Assembly: GCA_017552715.1 (NCBI GenBank)
Contig: JAFZOW010000110.1
Location: 1 to 49,234, forward strand
Source: Lachnospiraceae bacterium
GTDB lineage: Bacteria; Bacillota; Clostridia; Lachnospirales; Lachnospiraceae
Length of the DNA stretch: 49,234 nucleotides
Direction of reading: 5' to 3'
The notes under the pieces were generated by a model. It was not told where the DNA came from. It made no database searches and saw only the letters and a program-made list of their open reading frames with translations. The translations under genes and the position numbers were made by a program. Positions 33,417 through 42,180 of this stretch are shown in pieces (position 1 is the stretch's first letter; each line of letters opens with the position of its first letter).

Positions 33417-34943
33417 ATGGGGAAGTATCTGGAGGAGAATAAGCTCAGGTTCAGGCAGGCCTTTGTCTGTACCCTGTTTTCTTACCTGCTCTGCCATGGT
33501 TACCGCCTGTTTCATCTGCTTTTTACCGGAGACACCCTCCTGATGCTTTATGAAAATGATGCGGCCTGGCAGATCGCCGTAGGCCGTTTCATGTTCCCCT
33601 TCCTGATACTTCTGCGGGGGTCACTGGAGCTTCCCTGGCTGTTTTCGGTGCTGGCGATCCTCTGGATGGGGGCTGCGGTCTGTGTTACGGCGGAACTCTT
33701 CGGCTTAAAGAGCCGCCTGCAGATCCTGGGTACAACGCTGCTCTATTGCAGCAATCTGAGTTTTATCGCCTTAAACGCCACGGATCTGTACTGTATCGAC
33801 CTTTATGCCCTTTCCCTGTTCCTGGCCCTGGCCGGGGCAAGGCTCTGCCTTGAGAAAAAGCTGTGGGTCAACGGACTGGGTATATGCTGCATGGTGGTCT
33901 CGCTGGGGATATATCAGGCCTATATCTGTGTGGGCCTGGGGGCGCTGATGCTTAAATTTATCTTCGAAGCCCAGAAGGAGAAAAAGTTCAAGGCCTTTCT
34001 GATGCGCGCACTGCGGGTACTGGCAAGCCTTTGTATTTCTGCCCTTTTGTATTTTATCTGTTTTAAATGTTTCCAGAAGGTCTTTAACATCTGGACGGCC
34101 AAGACCTTTATCGATCTGGACGGTCTGGGGGATTACAGCGAAACCTCCGTCCTGTCCGTTCTGAAGGAAACCTATGTACGTGTATGGCAGTTTGTGGCGG
34201 ATCCGGCGGTCTTTGTAAACTTTACCTTTCGCGGAAGGGAAGTAAGCCTGGTCTGGACCTGGCTTCTCAGACTGGCGGAAGCGGGGCTTTTTATCACCGC
34301 ACTGTACCGTCTGTGGATATTGAACAGACGGCGGAAGAGCGGCTGGTGGCAGATCCTGATGCAGCTCGTACTGCTTTTCATGCTGCCGCTGGGACTGAAT
34401 TTTGTATGTTTTGCTTCCAAGGGCATGCAGCATCCGCTGATGTGCTTTGCCTTCTGCCTGCTGTGGTTCCTGCCCATGGCAGCCGAATCGGAGAGTGCCG
34501 CAAAGAAAAGTCCGGCATTTATCCTGCTGGCTCTGATAGTCTGGAGCAATGTCGTATATGCAAATCAGGTCTACTTAAAAGTGGAGACCCGGGACATTGC
34601 GGCACAGGAGCTCATGAACCATATCACACAGGCTGTCACGGAGGAGCCGGAGTATATTCCCGGTGAGACCGCTGTGGCCTTTGTGGGCAGCTTTAACGAC
34701 AATCCGTATATACAGCCCTTTGAGCCTCTGGAAAGGTTGGAGGAATGGTCCATGCGAAAGACGGCCCTGGCTTATTCCGGGACCGAAGAAGCATATTTTA
34801 AGTATTTTTCCGCTCTCGGGATGAAGGCGGAAAGGCCGCAGGAGATCACGGAAGAGATGCGGGCAATGCCCGTATTTCCGAAGAAAGGCTATGCGGCCAT
34901 GGTTGATGGGGTGATGGTAGTTAAACTTTCGGAGGTGGAATGA
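33417..34943 (+). CDS. GtrII-like membrane glucosyltransferase
   Basis: 508 residues, with about ten hydrophobic segments and a C-terminal soluble tail (about 395-508). The N-terminal part, with an Asp in YENDAAWQIAVGRFMFPFLI followed by membrane helices and SFIALNATDLYCIDLYALSLF, resembles the GtrII/'glucosyltransferase domain' family that adds glucose to surface polysaccharide from a lipid carrier. It starts 2 bp after the plsY stop, and is followed 1 bp later by gpsA. It may modify a cell-surface glycan. The family assignment rests on my recollection of the motif and topology. Confidence 0.65.
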   Translation: MGKYLEENKLRFRQAFVCTLFSYLLCHGYRLFHLLFTGDTLLMLYENDAAWQIAVGRFMFPFLILLRGSLELPWLFSVLAILWMGAAVCVTAELFGLKSRLQILGTTLLYCSNLSFIALNATDLYCIDLYALSLFLALAGARLCLEKKLWVNGLGICCMVVSLGIYQAYICVGLGALMLKFIFEAQKEKKFKAFLMRALRVLASLCISALLYFICFKCFQKVFNIWTAKTFIDLDGLGDYSETSVLSVLKETYVRVWQFVADPAVFVNFTFRGREVSLVWTWLLRLAEAGLFITALYRLWILNRRRKSGWWQILMQLVLLFMLPLGLNFVCFASKGMQHPLMCFAFCLLWFLPMAAESESAAKKSPAFILLALIVWSNVVYANQVYLKVETRDIAAQELMNHITQAVTEEPEYIPGETAVAFVGSFNDNPYIQPFEPLERLEEWSMRKTALAYSGTEEAYFKYFSALGMKAERPQEITEEMRAMPVFPKKGYAAMVDGVMVVKLSEVE

Positions 34944-34944
34944 G

Positions 34945-35958
34945 ATGGCGAAGATCGGGATGATCGGTGCGGGAAGCTGGGGTATCGCTCTTTCGTGGCT
35001 GCTGGCCAATAACGGGCACGAGGTATGTGTCTGGTCGGCCCTGCCGGAAGAGATCGATATGCTTGAAAAAGAACGGGAGCATAAGGACAAGCTGCCGGGA
35101 GTAAAGCTGGGTGAAGGGATCAGCTTTACCAAAGAACTGAAGGAGGCCTGCAGCGGAAAAGACCTGCTGGTGATGGCAGTGCCTTCGATCTTTACCCGGA
35201 AGACCGCGGCACAGATGAAGCCTTATGTGGAAGAGGGCCGCATCGTTGTAAACGTGGCCAAGGGTATCGAAGAGGAAAGCTTAAAGACCCTGGATATACA
35301 GATCGAAGAAGAGCTGCCCCAGGCGCAAGTGGCGGTGCTTTCCGGCCCCACTCATGCCGAGGAAGTGGGAAAAGGGATCCCCACCACCATCGTGGCGGCA
35401 GCCCGGAAGAAGGCGGCGGCAGAGTATGTACAGGAGATGTTTTCCTCAGATGTATTCCGTGTTTATACTTCCCCCGATGTGCTGGGAGTGGAGCTGGGAG
35501 CCGCATTGAAAAATGTGGTGGCTCTGGCAGCCGGTATGGCGGACGGTATCGGTTACGGCGATAATACCAAAGCGGCACTGATCACCAGAGGCCTGGCGGA
35601 GATCACGCGTCTGGGGCTGGCCATGGGCGGTTCGGCCGAAACTTTTGCGGGGCTCACGGGCATGGGAGACCTGATCGTGACCTGTGCCTCCATGCATTCC
35701 AGAAACCGCCGGGCCGGCATACTCATCGGTCAGGGGAAAACGGCCAAGGAAGCCATGGACGAGGTGAAGATGGTGGTGGAAGGGGTATACTCCGCCAAGG
35801 CGGCACTGGCCCTTTCGAAGAAGTACGGGATAGAGATGCCCATCGTTGAACAGGTAAACCATATCCTTTTTGACGGAAAGGCTGCAAAGGAGGCTGTAGG
35901 AGATCTGATGCTCAGAGACCGCAAGTGTGAGCATTCCGCACTGCCGTGGAAGGAGTAA
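34945..35958 (+). CDS. gpsA: Glycerol-3-phosphate dehydrogenase [NAD(P)+]
   Basis: 337 residues, the typical length. The Rossmann motif is IGMIGAGSWGIALSWLLANNGH, of which GAGSWG binds nucleotide; the catalytic lysine lies in GAALKNVVALAAGMADG; FAGLTGMGDLIVTC and SRNRRAGILIGQG are conserved. It reduces dihydroxyacetone phosphate to supply PlsY. GGAGGTGG precedes the ATG. der-plsY-(glucosyltransferase)-gpsA resembles the der-plsY-gpsA order of other Firmicutes, with one extra gene. Confidence 0.98.
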   Translation: MAKIGMIGAGSWGIALSWLLANNGHEVCVWSALPEEIDMLEKEREHKDKLPGVKLGEGISFTKELKEACSGKDLLVMAVPSIFTRKTAAQMKPYVEEGRIVVNVAKGIEEESLKTLDIQIEEELPQAQVAVLSGPTHAEEVGKGIPTTIVAAARKKAAAEYVQEMFSSDVFRVYTSPDVLGVELGAALKNVVALAAGMADGIGYGDNTKAALITRGLAEITRLGLAMGGSAETFAGLTGMGDLIVTCASMHSRNRRAGILIGQGKTAKEAMDEVKMVVEGVYSAKAALALSKKYGIEMPIVEQVNHILFDGKAAKEAVGDLMLRDRKCEHSALPWKE

Positions 35959-35962
35959 GCTT

Positions 35963-36847
35963 ATGGGTGATGTGGAGGATATCTTAAACTTTGATCTGTC
36001 CGGTATCATGGAAATGCTGGCAGAATCCGAGCCGGAGGAAGATACGGAAGGCACGGAAGAGAAAGCGCCTGTACCCAAAGCGGAACCGGAACGCAATATC
36101 CTGGTGATCAGCGCTACGGAGCCTTTTTCCGTACGGAGTATACTGGAAAAGCTTAAGAATAACGGGATCAAGGCGGAACATGTGCATGCCATACTTTCCG
36201 AGATCACGGAAAAGCAGGAGAAATACAATCTGCTGCTGTATTATCTGGAGGATGGCGCTCCCTTTATGAGCGGGGTATTGGAGTATCTGAGCGATCTGTG
36301 CAGCGAATCGGATAAGAGCCTGATCCTCATCGGATCCCGGGTGGAATACGAATCCGTACTGAACGTCATCCCGGAGAACTGCATCCTGCGCTGGTATGAA
36401 CGGCCCCTGAACCTGAGCCGTTTCATGGAGGAGGTTACGGCTCTCATCGACGAGAACAATAATGAGGAGCAGAAAAAACATATCCTGGTGGTGGATGATG
36501 ACCCGTCCTATCTGCGCACGGTCAGAGGCTGGCTGAAGGCGGATTATCATGTGGCCATGGTCAATTCGGGGATGAATGTGATCATGTGGCTGGCAAAGAA
36601 TCACGCGGATATGATATTGCTGGATTATATGATGCCGGTGATGTCGGGGCCCGAGATCCTGGAGATGCTCAGAAACGAGCCGGAAACCAAAGATATCCCG
36701 GTCTTCTTCCTTACCGGGAAGGGGGACAGGGAGAGCATCATGAAGGTGCTGCGGCTTAAACCCGACGGATATATACTGAAATCCTCGGGACGGGGAGAGC
36801 TGCTTTCGGCCTTAAAGGAATTCTTCGCCAAGCAGAAAGCGGTTTGA
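35963..36847 (+). CDS. Double-receiver response-regulator-like protein
   Basis: 294 residues. An acidic N-terminus (1-44) is followed by a first receiver-like fold (about 45-160) without the phospho-acceptor Asp (YNLLLYYLEDG at that place). A second canonical receiver (about 173-293) has D178-D180 (VVDDDP), phospho-acceptor D221 (LLDYMMP), T251 and K273 (YILKSS). No output domain is present. It may act through protein contacts or deliver phosphate as a stand-alone receiver. GGAAGGAG precedes the ATG, just after gpsA. The next gene is an EAL protein with its own promoter, so a c-di-GMP link is plausible but unproven. Confidence 0.85.
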   Translation: MGDVEDILNFDLSGIMEMLAESEPEEDTEGTEEKAPVPKAEPERNILVISATEPFSVRSILEKLKNNGIKAEHVHAILSEITEKQEKYNLLLYYLEDGAPFMSGVLEYLSDLCSESDKSLILIGSRVEYESVLNVIPENCILRWYERPLNLSRFMEEVTALIDENNNEEQKKHILVVDDDPSYLRTVRGWLKADYHVAMVNSGMNVIMWLAKNHADMILLDYMMPVMSGPEILEMLRNEPETKDIPVFFLTGKGDRESIMKVLRLKPDGYILKSSGRGELLSALKEFFAKQKAV

Positions 36848-36872
36848 CCGTCACGCGGGGCTGTGGTATAAT
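36844..36872 (+). promoter_or_regulatory. Extended -10 promoter for the GGDEF/EAL operon
   Basis: TTGACC (36844-36849), 17 bp, TATAAT (36867-36872) preceded by CGGGGCTGTGG. The same CGGGGCTGTGGTATAATC occurs at 40597. The -35 contains the upstream stop codon. Confidence 0.75.
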
Positions 36873-36901
36873 CGAAATAAGTGGGGGCATTGGGGGAACA
36901 G

Positions 36902-38590
36902 ATGGACAGCCGAGTAAAACGTGAAGCATATTATTCACTCCTTGAGCGCATGTGCGACTGCATGAGCAGCGTTAAGGATTATTCGCGTGAGAATCTTGTT
37001 GCCATTCTTGCAGAGATCTGTGAACTCTTTCATCTGGCAAAGGGTGTTACCGAATTCTACACCAGTCCCAGCGAAGAAGCTGCCGGGAAAGGTGAGATCC
37101 TGGTGGATTATGATAACGGACGGGGGGAAGTGATCGCCCAGCAGATCCGTTATGTTTCCGACAGCATGGCGGTCATCAAGGGAACGGTCTACATGGCCGC
37201 GGAGGATATGCCCCTTTCCGATGAAGATGCTGCGAGGGTGGATCTGATCCTGCGTAATCTCCTGAGTTTTGTGAGCCGGAAGCGTCTGCAGAAGACGGTG
37301 GAGCGCTTCGGCTTTTATGATGAAGAATACTATCCGAACCGCCGGTATTTCTTCCGGCATCTGGAAAAGCTGAAGGCCCGTGGGGAACTGCGGGGACATA
37401 CGGCGATCTGCCTGAATCTGAAACATTTTACCGCTGTAAATAACGAGATCGGCCGCGCCAGAGCGGATGCGGTGATGAAGAATTATACGGAGCTTCTGGA
37501 AATGGCGGCCGGTACCGATAACGTAGTGTGCCGTCTGGGGGGAGACAATTTCCTGATGACCTGTAACAGCGGCCTCATCGGCAGCGTGGTCGATATCCTG
37601 TCCGGTATCCATGTACGTTACGGAAAGGAAGATAATGAGAAGATCTTCATCTCCGCCAGTGCCGGGGTGTTCGTGATCCCGGAAGGCTTTACCATGATGC
37701 ATCCGGGTATGGTGATGGAGCGCTGCTATACCGCACTGCTGATGGCCAAGCGGGGTGACAGCGATCCCATCCTGTTCTACAACGAAGAACTGATGCAGAA
37801 GAAGGACCATTCCGTACAGGTTCAGCTGCATTTTGTAAAAGCCCTGGAAAATGAGGATATCAAAGTATATTACCAGCCCAAGGTGGATGTGCTGAGCGGA
37901 AAGATCGTGGGTGCGGAAGCACTCTGCCGCTGGCAGAGAGGCGGGGGCATCGTGCCTCCCATGGAATTCATCCCCATACTGGAGCAATCCCGGGATATCT
38001 GCAAGCTGGATTTTTATGTGCTGGATCATGTCTGCGCCGATATACGGCGCTGGCTGGATGAAGGAAAGCCTGTGGTGCGGGTGTCGGTGAACCTTTCCCG
38101 CAAGCATCTGACGGATTCCAACCTGCTTACCCATATCCTTAAGATCATCGATAAGCATGAAGTGCCTCATAAATACATTGAGGTGGAACTTACCGAGACC
38201 ACTACGGATGTTGCTTTCCGAGACCTCACCCGTGTGGTTACGGGGCTGAACTGCGAGGGAGTCTATACCAGCGTGGACGATTTCGGTGTGGGCTATTCCT
38301 CCCTGAACCTGATCCGCGAGATCCCCTGGAACGTGCTGAAGATCGACCGCTGCTTCCTGCCGCTGGATGACGAGCCGGAAAGCAGTGTGACCAGTGTGAT
38401 GTTCAAGCATGTGGTATCCATGGCTAAGGCCATCGGACTGGAATGCGTTACCGAGGGTGTGGAAACGGAACGTCAGGTGGAGATCCTGAAACAGAACGAC
38501 TGCCATATCGCACAGGGATACTATTTCGACAAGCCCCTTCCGAAGGAAGAGTTCGAGGCCCGGATGGGACGCTCTTATTACGATAAATGA
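36902..38590 (+). CDS. GAF-like/degenerate GGDEF/EAL cyclic-di-GMP phosphodiesterase
   Basis: 562 residues from ATG 36902. An N-terminal GAF-like region (about 1-125) leads to a GGDEF fold (about 135-295) whose motif reads GGDNF (213-217), missing the Glu of GGDEF, so cyclase activity is unlikely. The EAL domain (about 305-560) has E339-A340-L341, N397 (VNLSR), E429 and E432 (VELTET), D459-D460 (VDDFG), K480 (LKIDR), E518 (TEGVE) and Q538-G539, so it looks catalytically intact. It probably hydrolyses c-di-GMP, with the GGDNF domain as a GTP-sensing module. GGGGGA at 36892-36897 is the ribosome site. It overlaps the acyltransferase by 4 bp. Confidence 0.9.
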   Translation: MDSRVKREAYYSLLERMCDCMSSVKDYSRENLVAILAEICELFHLAKGVTEFYTSPSEEAAGKGEILVDYDNGRGEVIAQQIRYVSDSMAVIKGTVYMAAEDMPLSDEDAARVDLILRNLLSFVSRKRLQKTVERFGFYDEEYYPNRRYFFRHLEKLKARGELRGHTAICLNLKHFTAVNNEIGRARADAVMKNYTELLEMAAGTDNVVCRLGGDNFLMTCNSGLIGSVVDILSGIHVRYGKEDNEKIFISASAGVFVIPEGFTMMHPGMVMERCYTALLMAKRGDSDPILFYNEELMQKKDHSVQVQLHFVKALENEDIKVYYQPKVDVLSGKIVGAEALCRWQRGGGIVPPMEFIPILEQSRDICKLDFYVLDHVCADIRRWLDEGKPVVRVSVNLSRKHLTDSNLLTHILKIIDKHEVPHKYIEVELTETTTDVAFRDLTRVVTGLNCEGVYTSVDDFGVGYSSLNLIREIPWNVLKIDRCFLPLDDEPESSVTSVMFKHVVSMAKAIGLECVTEGVETERQVEILKQNDCHIAQGYYFDKPLPKEEFEARMGRSYYDK

Positions 38591-39540
38591 TACGGAAGGA
38601 AACGGGCAGGATCTTCCGGGGGATCGCGATCCTGGTGGTGATCGCCAGTCATTATGCCGAATGGATGTACGTTACTCCCGTGCATCCAAATGCAGCCCAC
38701 GCCGTGAGCACCTGGGGGCCCATGGGCGTGGATGTTTTTTTTCTGCTTTCGGGCTATGGCCTGTATGTGAGCCAGAAAAAGGGGGGAGTAGACTTTTGTT
38801 TTATCAAAAACCGGCTTCTCGGAGCTTATCTTCCATATCTTCTCCTGGTCTTCCTGATCAACATATATAGTGGTTTCTGGAAGGAAGTGAATGCCGAGCG
38901 CATCCTGACCTATCTTACGGCTTCGGACTACTGGTACATGAACGTACTGCTGGTCTTTTATATCCTGTTTATGCTCTGCTTCAGGTTCGGAAAGCGTCTG
39001 CGCATCCCCCTCTTCAGTATCGCTCTGATAGCCTACAGCGTATATCTCTTTAAGAGCGGTCACAGGGATTTCTGGACCCTCTCCAATCCTTCCTTTCTTC
39101 TGGGAGTATATGCGGGGGTAGCTGAAGAACACATCCCCGCCTTCTCGACACGAAAGAGCAAAGTCGTGTTACTTTTATGCGGCTGTGTCGGGTGTGCCCT
39201 GGCTTTTATGTGGATGCAGAAGCTGGGAGGCAGCGGGCTGGAGGAAAGTTACGTTGCCGAACTGGTCCTGAATCTTTTCCTGGCCATCTTTATCTTCGCT
39301 CTGATGGCTCTGCTGCCCTGTTTTCAGCCCCTGCTCCTGGGGGTATTGGGGGAGTGCAGCCTCTTTATCTATCTCTTGCACACGGTAGCCTTTTATGCTA
39401 TCATACTTAAGCTTCCGGAGCACTGGCCTTATGCACAGTCCGCCATGATCACGGCGGCGCTGACGCTTTTGATGGCGGTGTTCATCGGGAAAGTTTATTA
39501 TATGGTAAGCGGACGGTTATCACATCATGAAAAAAAGTAG
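38587..39540 (+). CDS. Acyltransferase-3 family membrane O-acyltransferase
   Basis: 317 residues, about ten membrane segments. The N-terminal motif IFRGIAILVVIASHY with Arg and His fits the acyltransferase-3 catalytic site, followed by GPMGVDVFFLLSGYGLY, a hallmark of the family. These enzymes O-acetylate peptidoglycan, teichoic acids or exopolysaccharide. Start overlaps the EAL gene (ATGA) and the end overlaps the SGNH lipoprotein gene by 14 bp, so the three are coupled. The family is often fused to an SGNH domain (for example OatA); here the two functions are separate genes. Confidence 0.92.
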   Translation: MIRKETGRIFRGIAILVVIASHYAEWMYVTPVHPNAAHAVSTWGPMGVDVFFLLSGYGLYVSQKKGGVDFCFIKNRLLGAYLPYLLLVFLINIYSGFWKEVNAERILTYLTASDYWYMNVLLVFYILFMLCFRFGKRLRIPLFSIALIAYSVYLFKSGHRDFWTLSNPSFLLGVYAGVAEEHIPAFSTRKSKVVLLLCGCVGCALAFMWMQKLGGSGLEESYVAELVLNLFLAIFIFALMALLPCFQPLLLGVLGECSLFIYLLHTVAFYAIILKLPEHWPYAQSAMITAALTLLMAVFIGKVYYMVSGRLSHHEKK

Positions 39541-40600
39541 ACTTGCATGGATCGTGCTGCTGATCTTTCTCTTTACGGCCTGCGGCAGTAAGGAAGCGAA
39601 TGTGAGCAGCGACAGTGTCAGCGGAGACGCAGTGGTACAGGAAGAGGAGCTTACTCCCACAGCTACCCCTACGACGGAGGTCCCCACCCCCACGGAGAAG
39701 GTGGCTGCGGAGCCCACGGAAAGCGATCCGGAGGAGGAGGAACCCACTCCTTCCGAAAATACGGCAGAAGAGAAAATGGCGGAAAGCCATACCCTGTATG
39801 CTACCGGACAGGACGGCACCAATGTGCGCAGCGGCCCGGGGACGCAATACGATATCCTTGGTACCCTGGCCAAAGGGGAGGCTGTGGAAGCATACGGAGA
39901 AGCGGAGAACGGCTGGTTCGAAGTGGAATATAAGGGAGCCAAAGGCTATGCTTCCGCTAATTATCTGAGCGAGGAGACGGAAGATAAACAGGCGGCAGCT
40001 GAACCGGCAGCTGCAGAGCCGACGGCTGCGGCAGAAGGCGATGCGCAGCCTCCGGCAGCCGAACCTACAGAAGCCCCGGCGGCGGTACCTACCACTCCGC
40101 CCGTGGCGGCAGTGGCTCCGGCGGGAGTGCTGATGATCGGAGATTCCCGCTGTGTGCAGATGCGGGACCAGAGCGGCGGCTGCGGAGCCATGTGGATCTG
40201 TGAGAACGGAAAAGGCTATGACTGGTTTGTGGAAACGGCCATACCCCAGGCGGATCCCATTGTAGGAAGAGGAACAAAGGTGGTGATCTGTCTTGGCGTG
40301 AACGATACGGATCACGGCTACAGCTATGCCACCATGATCAACAGCCTTGCGGCCACCTGGGGAGCCAGGGGGGCAAAGCTGTACTATGTGTCGGTCAATC
40401 CCGTGAGCGATAATCCCTGGACCACCATGGAAGAGGTGCTGGGTATCAACAACTATATGATCTCGAACCTGATCGGGGTGCGTTACATCGATACCTGCAG
40501 CTATCTCATCGCCAACGGCTATAATATGATCGACGGCATGCATTTTGATGCGGCCACCAACCTTCTGATCCTGAACCTCATCTTCGGAAGCCTGCGTTGA
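39527..40600 (+). CDS. SH3b-SGNH hydrolase/acetyltransferase lipoprotein
   Basis: 357 residues. Lipoprotein signal with lipobox LFTAC (Cys 19). A Thr/Pro/Glu stalk leads to a bacterial SH3 domain (about 88-147, GTNVRSGPGTQYDIL), a Pro/Ala linker and an SGNH domain (about 198-357). Catalytic elements are GDSR (Ser 207), GVND (N259) and DGMH (D336, H339). It would sit on the outer face of the membrane, bind wall glycan through SH3b, and transfer or remove acyl groups. With the overlapping acyltransferase-3 it forms a split version of the OatA arrangement. The TGA stop lies in the next promoter's -35 box. Confidence 0.9.
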   Translation: MKKSRLAWIVLLIFLFTACGSKEANVSSDSVSGDAVVQEEELTPTATPTTEVPTPTEKVAAEPTESDPEEEEPTPSENTAEEKMAESHTLYATGQDGTNVRSGPGTQYDILGTLAKGEAVEAYGEAENGWFEVEYKGAKGYASANYLSEETEDKQAAAEPAAAEPTAAAEGDAQPPAAEPTEAPAAVPTTPPVAAVAPAGVLMIGDSRCVQMRDQSGGCGAMWICENGKGYDWFVETAIPQADPIVGRGTKVVICLGVNDTDHGYSYATMINSLAATWGARGAKLYYVSVNPVSDNPWTTMEEVLGINNYMISNLIGVRYIDTCSYLIANGYNMIDGMHFDAATNLLILNLIFGSLR

Positions 40601-40626
40601 CCGTAGGGCCGGGGCTGTGGTATAAT
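40597..40626 (+). promoter_or_regulatory. Extended -10 promoter for the TrpB-like gene
   Basis: TTGACC (40597-40602), 18 bp, TATAAT (40621-40626), with CGGGGCTGTGG before it, nearly identical to 36844-36872. It drives an RNA with a leader of about 160 nt. Confidence 0.75.
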
Positions 40627-40632
40627 CTTTCA

Positions 40633-40794
40633 TTAAGGTTTGCCGCAAGGCACCAAAGATATGGTACGTCATTAAGCGGCATATCGCGTTATCAATCTAG
40701 TGGAGCAGCGCATTTTCGGTAAGTGTTAAGAAGTAAGAGCATCGGTAGAATGCGTTTCACCGGAATAAACTTATAAGAAACGGAGGAATTAGAA
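40633..40794 (+). promoter_or_regulatory. Long 5' leader of the TrpB-like gene
   Basis: About 160 nt without an open frame of note. GCGCATT (40708-40714) can pair with AATGCGT (40749-40755), and a GCC-GCAA-GGC hairpin lies near its start. I see no T-box (no TGGnACCGCG-like antiterminator) and no terminator. The ribosome site ACGGAGGA lies just before the ATG. Regulation is possible but the class is not recognised. Confidence 0.4.
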
Positions 40795-42159
40795 ATGAGC
40801 GAGATCCCTTACAAGATCTATCTGGATGAGGCGGAGATGCCGAAGCAGTGGTACAACGTAAGAGGGGACATGAAAAAGAAACCTGCCCCCATCTTAAATC
40901 CCGGGACCCTTCAGCCCGTGACACTGGAAGAGCTTTCCGGCATCTTCTGTGAAGAGCTGGCTAAACAGGAACTGGATGATACCACACGCTTTATCGATAT
41001 CCCCCAGGAGATCCTGGACTTTTACCGTATGTATCGTCCCTCACCCCTGGTGCGTGCTTATTTCCTGGAAAAGAAGCTGGGTACCCCGGCACATATCTAT
41101 TATAAATTCGAGGGAAACAATACCTCCGGCAGCCATAAGCTGAATTCTGCCATTGCCCAGGCTTATTACGCAAAGAAGCAGGGGCTTAAGGGCGTGACCA
41201 CCGAGACCGGTGCCGGCCAGTGGGGCACGGCCCTTTCCATGGCCTGTTCCTATTTCGATCTGGACTGCCAGGTCTACATGGTAAAGGTTTCCTATGAACA
41301 GAAGCCTTTCCGCCGCGAGGTGATGCGCACCTACGGTGCCACCGTTACACCTTCTCCTTCCATGAATACGGAAGTGGGAAAGAAGATCAATGCCGAATTC
41401 CCCGGCACCACCGGCAGCCTGGGCTGCGCCATTTCCGAAGCGGTAGAGGCGGCGGTGAGTCAGGAAGGTTACCGTTATGTTCTGGGATCGGTGCTTTCCC
41501 AGGTACTGCTGCATCAGTCCGTTATCGGTCTGGAGACCAAGGCGGCTCTGGATAAATACGGCATCAAGCCGGATATGATCATCGGCTGCGCCGGCGGCGG
41601 TTCCAATCTGGGCGGCCTTATCGCTCCCTTCGCGGGCCAGATGCTCCGCGGCGAGGAAAAGTACGAGATCATCGCGGTAGAACCCGCCAGCTGCCCGTCC
41701 CTGACCCGCGGCGTATATGCTTACGACTTCTGCGATACCGGAAAGGTATGCCCGCTGGCCAAGATGTACACCCTGGGCAGCAGCTTCATCCCTTCCGCCA
41801 ACCATGCCGGCGGCCTTCGCTATCACGGCATGAGCAGCATCGTATCGGAGCTTTACGATCAGAAGATCATCACGGCCCGCAGCGTGGAGCAGACCTCGGT
41901 CTTTGAAGCGGCCGAGACCTTTGCCCGTGTGGAAGGCATCCTTCCCGCACCGGAATCCAGTCATGCGATCCGTGTGGCTATCGATGAAGCCCTGAAGTGC
42001 AAGGAGAGCGGTGAAGCGAAGAACATCGTCTTCGGGCTCACCGGTACCGGCTACTTTGATATGGTGGCTTACCAGAAGTATAATGACGGCGAGATGGGGG
42101 ATTACATCCCTACGGATGAGGATCTGAAGAAGTCCATCGAACAGATGCCGAAAGTATAA
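40795..42159 (+). CDS. trpB: TrpB-like (TrpB2) PLP-dependent enzyme
   Basis: 454 residues, longer than classical TrpB (about 400), as is typical for the TrpB2 group. The PLP lysine is K115 in SGSHKLNSAIAQ. ETGAGQWG and CAGGGSNLGG (phosphate-binding loop) are conserved, and SANHAGGLRYHGMSS and LPAPESSHAIR fit TrpB2. It should make tryptophan from indole and serine. No trpA or other trp gene is adjacent; it sits next to hisS, so it may work as a stand-alone indole-salvage enzyme. Confidence 0.93.
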   Translation: MSEIPYKIYLDEAEMPKQWYNVRGDMKKKPAPILNPGTLQPVTLEELSGIFCEELAKQELDDTTRFIDIPQEILDFYRMYRPSPLVRAYFLEKKLGTPAHIYYKFEGNNTSGSHKLNSAIAQAYYAKKQGLKGVTTETGAGQWGTALSMACSYFDLDCQVYMVKVSYEQKPFRREVMRTYGATVTPSPSMNTEVGKKINAEFPGTTGSLGCAISEAVEAAVSQEGYRYVLGSVLSQVLLHQSVIGLETKAALDKYGIKPDMIIGCAGGGSNLGGLIAPFAGQMLRGEEKYEIIAVEPASCPSLTRGVYAYDFCDTGKVCPLAKMYTLGSSFIPSANHAGGLRYHGMSSIVSELYDQKIITARSVEQTSVFEAAETFARVEGILPAPESSHAIRVAIDEALKCKESGEAKNIVFGLTGTGYFDMVAYQKYNDGEMGDYIPTDEDLKKSIEQMPKV

Positions 42160-42180
42160 GTAGTAAGGAGTTAGTTTAAA

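Noticed and set aside
40597-40794. tRNA or T-box in the TrpB-like leader
   Set aside because: No cloverleaf and no T-box core sequence could be found by eye.
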